Notes under the pieces: model-generated | Databases searched by the model: none | What the model was told of the DNA's origin: nothing | What the model saw: the letters and a program-made list of their open reading frames with translations, nothing else | Source of the DNA: Victivallales bacterium | Lineage (GTDB): Bacteria; Verrucomicrobiota; Lentisphaeria; Oligosphaerales; Oligosphaeraceae | DNA: 7,038 nucleotides | NCBI GenBank assembly: GCA_017538465.1 | Contig: JAFYIW010000258.1 | Location: 1 to 7,038, forward strand | Reading direction: 5' to 3' | Program-made: the position numbers and the translations under genes | In this document: positions 1 to 6,565 of the stretch, piece after piece | Numbering within the stretch: the first letter of the stretch is position 1 | How the letters are laid out: every line of letters starts with the position of its first letter

Positions 1-3000
1 GTCAGCCGCGGTGATGAAGGTATACGCATCAATCGCGTTGGTGAACATCGGAGGCGGCAAGCTGGAAACCATGTCTGAACTATACTGCCCATGGACGGGG
101 AAGGCGATGGAGGTGGTGGCCAGCGGGAAGCCCTCCGCATCCGAGATGTTGTTGAAATCCAACTTGATGGTTGCGGGAACGCGGCCATTGGCGACGCTCT
201 GATAAACGGGGTCAAGCAACGGGAGATTGAAGTCCAAATCGAGCTTTGTCGCGAAGTCCACTACCAAGAAGGCGGTGCCTGTCTTGTAGCGGATGGCGCG
301 GTTCTCGCCCTCCTGGGTCAGTTGGAGTTCCTCGGTGCTGTTGTCGTTGTAGATGACCGTCGCGGTGATACAGTCGGCGCTGAAGTTACGGGTGGTCGCA
401 TGCATATCTTCGGAACCGTTTGCCCACGTCGTTGCATCTGCACCGTCCTCGGCGACAATAGCTTGGAAATCCTTTGCACTCATGCCTGCACTGCTGCCAT
501 AGACACGCTCGCTGAAGCGTACGGCCACGGAGTAGTTGTCGAAAGCCAAGGTAGCATCGACAATGAAAGGATTCCCGGAACTGTAGAGTACCAGTTCGCC
601 AGTGGAGGAGTTGTTCGGCGCGGCATTGCCTTCCGCGTCAAGAACACTGTTCGCATACGGACGAACCTCGATGGTCTCAACGCCCGCCGGAACATTCATG
701 GAGTTGACCGCATGGTCCGACATTGGCAAAGTGGTATCAAAATATGTCTTGGGTTCATAGGCCAGCCAGGCACGGATGGCAGAAGAGGCCCAGGCCAGAG
801 GGTTGCCCGCCTTGTCGGTCACCGCATCCACATGGGCGTCGGTCACCGTGCCGCCATTCTGGTGCAAAACGATGTAGAAGTCCTCGTTGGTGACGGGTTC
901 ACGCCAGCAGATGGCCTTGTCGGAAACCTTGCCGACCACAGTGTCGCCGGCGGTGGGAACTTTTGTCCATGCGCCATCGCCCTCGTCCATCCACACGAAA
1001 TCGCCGATGGAGAGGAAGCCAGAACCATCCAAATCCAAGTAGAGCAATTCGTCTGGCACAGCAGTACCAGTGGTGGCGTCATCAGGCGTTCCGCCAAGGA
1101 TGACCGTATCCTGTCCTGCCACGTAGGTGGCGGCGGTGTCCTCGGAGTAGTCCAGCCAGGCGCCGTTGCCGGGTCCAGTCAGCAGGTTCGCCAGATAATT
1201 CTTGAGGATATCAAAGGCCTCCGAGGCATTTGTATAGGGGACAGACGGAGCGGGGAACGTTCCGTCCATGCTGTAGTAGGCCAGCGTGGTGGGCAGCGTT
1301 GAGAGATTGTAGGCAGGGCAGGAGCCATCGGAGTTGTTCGCGTCCAGCACGGGGCTGTTGCTCAGCCAGAAGCGCTGATCGGCGAAGGAGCCTTCGCCCA
1401 AGACAAAGAGTCCGTCGTCGGAGTAGGTTGGGCTACCCAGGGCCAGGTCGGTGTAGTTGCCCTCCTTGATCTCGTCGCAGATCTTCACGAAGATACCGTC
1501 GGTGCCGGGAGTGAACTCGCCATCACCATTGACATCCGCCCACATGATCTTTGCATAAGTAAAGGTGAGACTTCCAAAGAAGGGAACGCCAGTGGCCGTG
1601 ATCTGGAGGTTAGCTGGGAAGGCTCCCGTACGTGCCTGGTTCTCCGCGATTGCATTGGAACCAATGATGGCGTCGCCATCGATGGCCGCATTGTATTTGT
1701 TGTCCGGAACCGCGACAACGCCCTTGCGCCACAACGAGAACTCGCTGGTGGCATCCAAGGTGCCAGTGTAGAAATAGTTCGCTCCATCCGCAGAGGCCTG
1801 GATGCCAGCGAGGGTATCCATCTCGTTCACGCCGCCAACGGGTTTGTTGAAGATGATATCGACATACTGGTTGTCCGTGGACAGCGTGGCAGAGATGATT
1901 GCAGGAGCCTCTTTGTTCACGCGGTAGGACTCGCCAGAGACGAAGGGAGTAGAGCCGTCGGCGGGAACGTAGTCCACACGCACGAAGCCATAGCCGTTTC
2001 CGACGATGACAGTGAGGATGCCGCTAGAGGCATCCCATTCGCCGATGGCGGTCGCCGGAAGACTGGTCCCCTTCACGCGGCTATAGAGTCCCTCGGAACC
2101 ATCATAGGATGTCGTCACATTGATTTTGAAATCAGGCAGAGTGATGTCGGCGAGGTTGGAACCCTCAACCAGGAATTCGAGTTCGTTCGCGATGGTGGTG
2201 AAGTCGTTGCCGTTGCGGGTAATAGCAGTCACCGCGCAGGTCTCGGCAGCAGAGCCAGAAGCCTGATCTTCAACGACAGGGGCGACCTTGACGATTGGCA
2301 GGTCGTAGGTGCCAGCCTCTTCGGCTACGCCATCCGTATCATAGTAGAGCGCCCCCGCGGTCATGGTGAGGTTGCCAGAGATACTCAAGCTGGAGACATC
2401 TATTTGTACAATAGTACTGTCAGCAGCAAGGCTCACAGGGCAATTGCCCAGATTGGTTCCCCCAATGGTGATGCAGGCGGGATTCACCAGCACATCGCCG
2501 ACCGCGCGGTTGAACTGTAGATAAAGGATACCGCCATCCAACCACCAGCTCTGAAGTTCAAGTGCGCCGACTGCGTCAGGCACGGCCACGAAGCCGATGC
2601 CCCAGATGTTCTTGTTGGCGACGGTGACTTTGGCGTCACCCATGAAGACGAAGCCGTCTTTTTCCAAATTCACGGTGTAGTCGCCAGGAGCGACCTTGTC
2701 CACAAACCAGATTCCATTGGCGTCAGTATAGTTGCGGAAATGGTCGCCAACCTCGGAAGCGGCGATGGCAGACTTGACCTCGTAGGGATCGGAGCCGTCC
2801 AGGGTCTCGTCCCACACCAGCATGGACTGCCAGAGCGACCCGCCCTTGGAGATGCTGACCTTCACGCCCGCGACAGGATTGCCATTCGCATCGGTCACGC
2901 GGCCAGCGATGATCGCGCCAGACATATCCTCATTGGTCTGCAATTGCTGACGGTAGAGGTTTCCTACGCTCACGCCGGCGCTCTTGTAAACGGAGTCATT

Positions 3001-4260
3001 CGGGGTGAAATAGTCATCGATATTGTACCAGGCATTCGCGCCAGGCCAGAAGGACCCCCAGCCGAGATTCAGGTGATAGTACCAACGTCCGTCCATACGG
3101 CCATAGCCATCGCCCACAATGGCGTGGCCATTGGATGCCCCTGGTGGAGTGTAGAGCGCAAAGCCGCTGATGGTCACCAGAACGGGACGATGAGCATCCA
3201 GGGAGGCGCGTGCCTGCTGGAAAGTCAGACCACTCGACGCGCCCGCAAACAAGAAGTAGTTGGTCATCGCTCCAGTCGAGAAGTTGGTGCCAGACTCGCC
3301 AGAGTTGGTGTGGTAATAGCTCATGCCAGTCGCCACGCCTGCGTCATAAAGCAATGCACCGATGGCCTGGATGTTCTCGTCCGAGATTTCCTGATAACGC
3401 GGGTCGTTCTTGGCGACACCGGGGCAGTTGACCATCAGGTCCCAGTTGTAGGCGCCGCCCTGCCCGTCACCACCGCGCATCCGTCGAGTATATGGCTTGG
3501 ATTCACCCACGATGTTTTCCTTGCCGCCAACACTTACGGTGTTGGACTTGTTGCCGACGCCAATCTGCGGCCAGCGGAAGAAGTGGACGGTCTGGGCAGT
3601 CGCAGTGGCCACGCAGCCAGAGACCGCGTTGCGGGGGTCACCCGGCTTGTTCCAGGAAATCGCGCCAGTCTCGCTGACATTCGGGGTATAGTAGTTGTAA
3701 ACTGGCCCTAGGTCGCCAGCCTCGGACTGGCTCCATTCGGCCGTAGTCAGTTTGTCCACCCAGATCTCCTGGACGACATACGCTGCGCGGCTACGGGTCT
3801 CGGAAGTGTATTTCGCCCATGCGTCTTCATTCGCGGCGTAGTATTCATTCTGTCCGGGGGCACGCAACTCGTTCTCGGTGGCTGCTTTGCGGGCAGCCAT
3901 ATCCGTGAGGATCAAGGAGACCAACGGGTTACGCGGGTCGGGGTCATACTGACCGCCGGCGGAGTGCATGACCACGGGGTTGATCAGCGTGTCCGCCGCG
4001 ACGACCACGAAGCCGTAGGGCTGCAGGTTGATGGCGTAGCCCAGGACCTCGTCGCCCTCGGGGGCGGTGATCGCAACGGGTTCGGACAGAGTGCGTTCCA
4101 CGCCGTCGGCCACCACGGGGTTGTTGGCGGCCTGCAGCCAGTTGCCCACAAACAACTTGGCGGTGGTGCTGTCCACGGAGGCGGCCTTCAGGCTGCCAAT
4201 GCTCAGGCAGACCAGCGCGGCCATCATCGCCAGGCTGAAACGGATCAAGGTTCGATTCAT
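1..4260 (-). CDS. Large secreted C10-family (streptopain-like) cysteine peptidase with Ig-like tail, 3' end cut by window
   Basis: An uninterrupted minus-strand frame of 1420 codons has no stop before the window edge. Residues 1-26 form a signal peptide (MNRTLIR, hydrophobic 8-22, likely cleavage after SLKA), so the protein is exported. Residues about 30-160 resemble the inhibitory streptopain propeptide (GYAINLQPYGFVVVAAD at 74-90). The peptidase domain spans about 160-435: WSQ at 176-178 with probable oxyanion Gln178, nucleophile Cys216 in GCVATATAQ, His379 in NGHAIVGDGYG, and Asn398 in HLNLGWG, where SpeB has NWGWG. About 447-560 looks like a Cna-B/carboxypeptidase-regulatory fold (AGRVTDANGNPVAGVKVSI; YTDANGIWFVDKVAPGDYTV). 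Beyond this are Ig-like repeats near 565, 785 and 1228, and EF-hand-like loops at 909-921 and 1076-1087. SpeB itself has about 400 residues, so this is a much extended relative. By family knowledge it cleaves extracellular proteins after self-processing; substrate and anchoring are unknown. The ATG at 4260 has a good Shine-Dalgarno site. The domain call is firm; the tail domains are inferred. Confidence 0.93.
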   Translation of the reverse strand, partial: MNRTLIRFSLAMMAALVCLSIGSLKAASVDSTTAKLFVGNWLQAANNPVVADGVERTLSEPVAITAPEGDEVLGYAINLQPYGFVVVAADTLINPVVMHSAGGQYDPDPRNPLVSLILTDMAARKAATENELRAPGQNEYYAANEDAWAKYTSETRSRAAYVVQEIWVDKLTTAEWSQSEAGDLGPVYNYYTPNVSETGAISWNKPGDPRNAVSGCVATATAQTVHFFRWPQIGVGNKSNTVSVGGKENIVGESKPYTRRMRGGDGQGGAYNWDLMVNCPGVAKNDPRYQEISDENIQAIGALLYDAGVATGMSYYHTNSGESGTNFSTGAMTNYFLFAGASSGLTFQQARASLDAHRPVLVTISGFALYTPPGASNGHAIVGDGYGRMDGRWYYHLNLGWGSFWPGANAWYNIDDYFTPNDSVYKSAGVSVGNLYRQQLQTNEDMSGAIIAGRVTDANGNPVAGVKVSISKGGSLWQSMLVWDETLDGSDPYEVKSAIAASEVGDHFRNYTDANGIWFVDKVAPGDYTVNLEKDGFVFMGDAKVTVANKNIWGIGFVAVPDAVGALELQSWWLDGGILYLQFNRAVGDVLVNPACITIGGTNLGNCPVSLAADSTIVQIDVSSLSISGNLTMTAGALYYDTDGVAEEAGTYDLPIVKVAPVVEDQASGSAAETCAVTAITRNGNDFTTIANELEFLVEGSNLADITLPDFKINVTTSYDGSEGLYSRVKGTSLPATAIGEWDASSGILTVIVGNGYGFVRVDYVPADGSTPFVSGESYRVNKEAPAIISATLSTDNQYVDIIFNKPVGGVNEMDTLAGIQASADGANYFYTGTLDATSEFSLWRKGVVAVPDNKYNAAIDGDAIIGSNAIAENQARTGAFPANLQITATGVPFFGSLTFTYAKIMWADVNGDGEFTPGTDGIFVKICDEIKEGNYTDLALGSPTYSDDGLFVLGEGSFADQRFWLSNSPVLDANNSDGSCPAYNLSTLPTTLAYYSMDGTFPAPSVPYTNASEAFDILKNYLANLLTGPGNGAWLDYSEDTAATYVAGQDTVILGGTPDDATTGTAVPDELLYLDLDGSGFLSIGDFVWMDEGDGAWTKVPTAGDTVVGKVSDKAICWREPVTNEDFYIVLHQNGGTVTDAHVDAVTDKAGNPLAWASSAIRAWLAYEPKTYFDTTLPMSDHAVNSMNVPAGVETIEVRPYANSVLDAEGNAAPNNSSTGELVLYSSGNPFIVDATLAFDNYSVAVRFSERVYGSSAGMSAKDFQAIVAEDGADATTWANGSEDMHATTRNFSADCITATVIYNDNSTEELQLTQEGENRAIRYKTGTAFLVVDFATKLDLDFNLPLLDPVYQSVANGRVPATIKLDFNNISDAEGFPLATTSIAFPVHGQYSSDMVSSLPPPMFTNAIDAYTFITAAD

Positions 4261-4268
4261 CTCGATTT

Positions 4269-4275
4269 TCCTCTT
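4269..4275 (-). promoter_or_regulatory. Shine-Dalgarno site of the C10 peptidase gene
   Basis: The minus strand reads AAGAGGA here, with 8 nt between it and the ATG at 4260. This is a strong match to the anti-Shine-Dalgarno sequence at good spacing. It fixes the start codon, and a normal signal peptide follows directly. The other three genes in the window have no comparable site. Confidence 0.8.
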
Positions 4276-4317
4276 GGGTTGGGTTACTTGGTTGTTATGT
4301 GTAATGATGTGTGATTC

Positions 4318-4334
4318 ATTCAAATTCTTTGAAT
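4318..4334. repeat. 17-nt AT-rich palindrome in the peptidase leader
   Basis: The plus strand reads ATTCAAA TTC TTTGAAT: two perfect 7-nt inverted arms around a 3-nt centre. It ends 57 nt upstream of the peptidase ATG. Size and symmetry fit an operator for a dimeric regulator, or a weak leader hairpin. No regulator is identified, and AT-rich DNA yields some palindromes by chance. Confidence 0.35.
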
Positions 4335-4419
4335 CTTCTTGATAGCAAAATTCATGCCAATTGGGTCAACCAGGTAAAAGGACCCCAAGGAAGATTCTTA
4401 ACCCTACAACATAACCTAT

Positions 4420-4461
4420 ATTCTAAAAATTGCGAATTTTTCATGCGTTTTTTTCTGTCAA
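4420..4461 (-). promoter_or_regulatory. Possible promoter elements for the peptidase gene (weak)
   Basis: On the minus strand a perfect -35 hexamer TTGACA lies at 4461-4456 and a -10-like TAGAAT at 4425-4420. They are 30 nt apart, too far to form one standard sigma-70 promoter. No better partner at 16-18 nt was found for either: 17 nt after TTGACA the sequence is only AATTCG. The region is AT-rich and correctly placed 160-200 nt upstream of the peptidase start, so a promoter is likely nearby, but its exact elements are uncertain and the host consensus may differ from that of E. coli. Confidence 0.25.
4425..4441. repeat. 17-nt AT-rich palindrome overlapping the -10-like box
   Basis: The plus strand reads AAAAATT GCG AATTTTT: two 7-nt inverted arms around a 3-nt centre. 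It has the same geometry as the palindrome at 4318-4334 but a different sequence. It touches the TAGAAT box, where a repressor would be expected to sit. The operator role is inference, and the low-complexity arms make chance occurrence plausible. Confidence 0.3.
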
Positions 4462-4508
4462 AGACAATACTTTTTTGCTTTGGCGAGAAATCGCCATTGG
4501 CAAAATAT

Positions 4509-4546
4509 GACAAATCCTGACAATTTTGTTTTTGTCAGGATTTGTC
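4509..4546 (-). terminator. 15-bp perfect hairpin downstream of xerD, probable terminator
   Basis: The arms GACAAATCCTGACAA (4509-4523) and TTGTCAGGATTTGTC (4532-4546) are perfect inverted repeats around an 8-nt loop. The hairpin begins 60 nt after the xerD stop in the direction of transcription. On the minus strand it is followed by ATATTTTGCC, a short and imperfect U tract, whereas the plus-strand side continues GGGTTTAGTC. It therefore fits termination of the trmL-epmA-xerD transcript better than termination from the other side. The stem is only moderately GC-rich, so a protein-binding or recombination site is an alternative reading. Confidence 0.55.
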
Positions 4547-4553
4547 GGGTTTA

Positions 4554-4629
4554 GTCGGGACGTCAGACGTCAGGCGGCGGACGTCAGGTCGAGGCGGGTC
4601 GGGACGTCAGACGTCGGGCGGCGGACGTC
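4554..4629. repeat. GC-rich tandem repeat, 44-bp period, with six GACGTC palindromes
   Basis: The 32-nt blocks 4554-4585 and 4598-4629 are identical except for one A/G difference (4572 versus 4616). They begin 44 nt apart, with a 12-nt GC-rich spacer between them. GACGTC occurs at 4559, 4566, 4580, 4603, 4610 and 4624, so spacings of 7 and 14 nt are repeated in both blocks. A GTCGGG word recurs at 4544, 4554, 4598 and 4613. The second block covers the xerD stop codon (4607-4609) and its last few codons. The function is unknown; it resembles the short GC-rich extragenic repeats that spread between genes in some bacteria. Confidence 0.85.
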
Positions 4630-5521
4630 CCGTCGTTGCCCGGGGGTGGAATTTCAGGAAGGTCTGCTGGAGCCGCGAGGTGTCGGCGTGGGTATAAAGT
4701 TGCGTAGTATCGATGGAGGCGTGTCCAAGCAGTTCCTGAATCACGCGGAGGTCGGCACCATGCGCCAATAGGTGTGTCGCGCAGGAGTGGCGCAATAGAT
4801 GCGGGTGCAGTTTCTTCGTGATTCCCGCGATGACGCCACCCTGCTCCACGATGTCCCAGGCGGTGCGTCGATTGAGCCGTCCACCCCGTTTGCCTAAGAA
4901 CACGTATGGCTGCCTGTGCAGCGGATCGAGTTCGGGGCGTCCCTTCTGAAGATACATTTCAAGCGCCAATGCGGCGGGACGTCCAAAGGGCACCACTCGT
5001 TCCTTGGAGCCTTTGCCAATGACCCGCATGACTCCTTCGGTGAAATTCACGCTGGCGAGCCGGAGGTCGCAGCACTCCGAAACGCGGATGCCAGTGGCAT
5101 AAAGCAATTCGACCACAGCGCGGTTGCGCAATTCCATGGGGGTGTCTCCCTGATAGGCGTTCACCAGCGCGGTTGCCTCGTCTTCAGTAAGATACTCCGG
5201 AATGTGCTGTGGGACCTGCGGAGTGGTCATCACTTCGGTGATGTCATGCGGAATGACATGGTCGAGCGCAAGAAATCGAAAGAAACTCTTGATGGCCGAG
5301 AGCCGCCGCGCAAGAGATTTTTCCTTGATGCCGTGCAGTTGCTGGTCCGCCAGGAAGGCATAGATGTCATCGCGGGTGATTCCGGTGACTTCATCGCGTC
5401 CCATTTCCGCGAGGAACTCCCGAAAGGCGACAAGATCGTAACGATAGCTCACGATGCTCTGTTTCGCCAAATGGCGTTCCAGCGTGAGGTATTCGAGAAA
5501 ATCTTGGATACAGGTGAGCAT
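4607..5521 (-). CDS. xerD: Site-specific tyrosine recombinase XerD
   Basis: XerD pairs with XerC to resolve chromosome dimers at dif, under FtsK control at the septum. The 304-residue product matches the E. coli enzyme's length of about 298. The N-terminal core-binding (SAM-like) domain spans about 1-90 (FLEYLTLERHLAKQSIVSYR near 8-27). The catalytic domain follows: Arg146 in YATGIRVSE, Lys170 in VIGKGSKER, His241 and Arg244 in HLLRH, His267 in LLGHAS, and nucleophile Tyr276 in TTQLYTH. The complete catalytic set is therefore present. YATGIRVSE favours XerD over XerC; the near-terminal HPRA is shared by both. I chose ATG 5521 although no Shine-Dalgarno site is seen. The frame stays open to an ATG at 5632, but that would overlap epmA and add 37 residues unlike the family. 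The last residues, after HPRA, are encoded partly by the GACGTC repeat. xerD follows epmA by 76 nt, probably on the same transcript. Confidence 0.93.
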   Translation of the reverse strand: MLTCIQDFLEYLTLERHLAKQSIVSYRYDLVAFREFLAEMGRDEVTGITRDDIYAFLADQQLHGIKEKSLARRLSAIKSFFRFLALDHVIPHDITEVMTTPQVPQHIPEYLTEDEATALVNAYQGDTPMELRNRAVVELLYATGIRVSECCDLRLASVNFTEGVMRVIGKGSKERVVPFGRPAALALEMYLQKGRPELDPLHRQPYVFLGKRGGRLNRRTAWDIVEQGGVIAGITKKLHPHLLRHSCATHLLAHGADLRVIQELLGHASIDTTQLYTHADTSRLQQTFLKFHPRATTGRPPPDV

Positions 5522-5597
5522 TAGGGGAAGAATTGGCGGGACCGGACGCCAGTCCTGGGACCTGGCCGGCTCAGGACTCTGGTCTCTGGTAAAAAAG
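5522..5597 (-). other. epmA-xerD spacer with short repeats
   Basis: This 76-nt GC-rich spacer lacks a recognisable promoter, terminator or Shine-Dalgarno site. It holds a 7-bp inverted repeat, AGTCCTG (5551-5557) and CAGGACT (5572-5578), nested palindromic words such as GTCCTGGGAC and GGCCGG, and on the minus strand a doubled ACCAGAG (5590-5577). It has no in-frame stop relative to xerD, but the encoded residues look like random non-coding translation. Confidence 0.45.
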
Positions 5598-6554
5598 TTA
5601 GAACGCCCGGACTTCCGCGATGTCCGTGGCATTGGTCAGCACCATCGCCAGGCGGTCAAGGCCGATGGCGGTGCCGGCGGAGGGCGCCAGCCCATTCCAG
5701 ACGGCATTCATGAACGGCTGGTCCATCGGATAGACCGGGCGTCCCTCGCGAGCACGCAACTCGGCCGTGGCCTCGAAACGCCGTTCCTGTTCAGGGGCAT
5801 CCACGAGTTCACTGCAGGCATTGCCGATTTCCAGTCCGGCGACATAGAGTTCCCAGCGAGCGACGAAGCCTGGTTTTCCTGGCAGGGAGGCCGAGAGTCC
5901 GCTGCACTCCACGGGATACTCCGTGAGGAAAAGCGGCGCATCATTGCCCAGCCGCGGTTCGACCCTCTCGCAGAGTTGCAACTCGAATTCGCCACGGCGG
6001 ATGGCCTCCGTCAACGGCATCTCCGCATAACGTTCAAAAGCATCAGAGACGGTCATTTCCGGCCAATTCCCATCAAAGCGAATCCGATTTCCCCGAAAAG
6101 GCAAAACATTTTGTCCAGGATGGATAGCCGCGATGGCAGCACGGATCATCTTCTGGGCATCCGCCATCAAATCGCGCCAGGAACCGCCGCGACGATACCA
6201 CTCCAGCATCGTGAACTCCTCGCGGTGGTGGTCTCCACTCTCGCCAGCGCGAAAACACGGGCCAATTTCAAAAATGCGCTCGTAGCCAGCGGACAGCAGT
6301 CGCTTGAGGTGGAGTTCCGGTGAAGTACGAAGCCATCGCCCCGGCCCGGCCTCCACGGCGTCGATGTAGTCCTCCAGCGCGGGAGCAGGAATGCGCACGG
6401 GACTCTCAATTTCCAGAAAGTCATTCTGGGCAAACCACGTCCGGAGTGCGTGGAGCATCTTGGCACGAGCGGGCAGGCGCAGCCGCTTGGCGGCGAGACA
6501 TGCGGCGTCCGACTGGGCGGCGGCCAAGTCGCGATCAAAGGAAAGAAGGGACAT
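5598..6554 (-). CDS. epmA: EF-P beta-lysyl ligase EpmA (LysRS-like, no anticodon domain)
   Basis: EpmA (PoxA/GenX/YjeA) uses ATP to attach (R)-beta-lysine to a lysine of elongation factor P, helping ribosomes through polyproline. The 318-residue product (E. coli about 325) consists only of a class II aminoacyl-tRNA synthetase core, without the N-terminal anticodon-binding domain of LysRS. Visible elements: motif 1 around 31-55; SPELHLKRLL at 78-87; motif 2 at 95-120 with Arg102 and REEFTMLEWY; the substrate-pocket strand WELYVAGLEIGNACSEL at 234-250; and motif 3 GTAIGLDRL at 294-302 with Arg301. Ala296 sits where LysRS has Gly and EpmA has Ala, favouring EpmA. The chain ends at EVRAF, several residues short of the E. 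coli C-terminus. ATG 6554 is chosen because it lies 11 nt after the trmL stop and gives the family length; the upstream ATG at 6635 would overlap trmL. No Shine-Dalgarno site is visible. The natural substrate (beta- or alpha-lysine) is inferred from the family. Confidence 0.9.
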   Translation of the reverse strand: MSLLSFDRDLAAAQSDAACLAAKRLRLPARAKMLHALRTWFAQNDFLEIESPVRIPAPALEDYIDAVEAGPGRWLRTSPELHLKRLLSAGYERIFEIGPCFRAGESGDHHREEFTMLEWYRRGGSWRDLMADAQKMIRAAIAAIHPGQNVLPFRGNRIRFDGNWPEMTVSDAFERYAEMPLTEAIRRGEFELQLCERVEPRLGNDAPLFLTEYPVECSGLSASLPGKPGFVARWELYVAGLEIGNACSELVDAPEQERRFEATAELRAREGRPVYPMDQPFMNAVWNGLAPSAGTAIGLDRLAMVLTNATDIAEVRAF

Positions 6555-6565
6555 TGGAGAATGGT

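Larger units (their letters stand above)
4261..4606. other. Gene-free interval between xerD and the peptidase gene
   Basis: No credible gene lies in these 346 bases. Short frames on either strand match nothing recognisable. The xerD-proximal part (about 4544-4606) is very GC-rich and repetitive. The part from about 4276 to 4535 is visibly AT-rich, with homopolymer runs such as seven T at 4448-4454. It holds a long hairpin, two AT-rich palindromes and possible promoter elements for the peptidase gene, each listed separately. The abrupt change in base composition marks it as regulatory or leader DNA rather than decayed coding sequence, although a small RNA cannot be excluded. Confidence 0.7.

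Noticed and set aside
91..1302. 403-codon open frame on the plus strand
   Set aside because: It lies wholly antisense to the peptidase frame. Its translation is a Val/Gly/Arg-rich mixture without recognisable motifs, whereas the minus strand gives EF-hand loops and Ig-like repeats.
3613..3660. Apparent loss of the oxyanion glutamine (WNK at 203-205 just before the catalytic Cys)
   Set aside because: A better-placed WSQ occurs at residues 176-178, 38 residues before Cys216, comparable with the spacing of about 30 in streptopain, so the glutamine is probably present as Gln178.
2740..3711. 323-codon open frame on the plus strand
   Set aside because: It is antisense to the C10 catalytic domain, whose active-site motifs prove the minus-strand reading. 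No family resemblance was seen.
4509..4546. dif or phage attachment site beside xerD
   Set aside because: A dif site has two 11-bp arms around a 6-8 bp centre with conserved XerC/XerD half-sites. This has 15-bp arms without those half-sites, and no integrase cargo or prophage genes are seen.
4554..4629. CRISPR array
   Set aside because: Only two repeat blocks with a single 12-nt spacer, internally made of smaller repeats, and no cas gene nearby.
4526..4771. 81-codon plus-strand frame through the GACGTC repeat
   Set aside because: Its N-terminal half is only translated repeat DNA and the rest is antisense to the xerD catalytic region; no ribosome binding site was seen.
5522..5632. 37-residue N-terminal extension of XerD from an upstream ATG
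   Set aside because: It would overlap the epmA stop, is translated from repeat-like spacer DNA, and has no counterpart in XerD; the start at 5521 gives the family length.
5454..6323. 289-codon open frame on the plus strand
   Set aside because: It is antisense to epmA and the start of xerD; both minus-strand proteins carry complete catalytic motifs, so this is a shadow.
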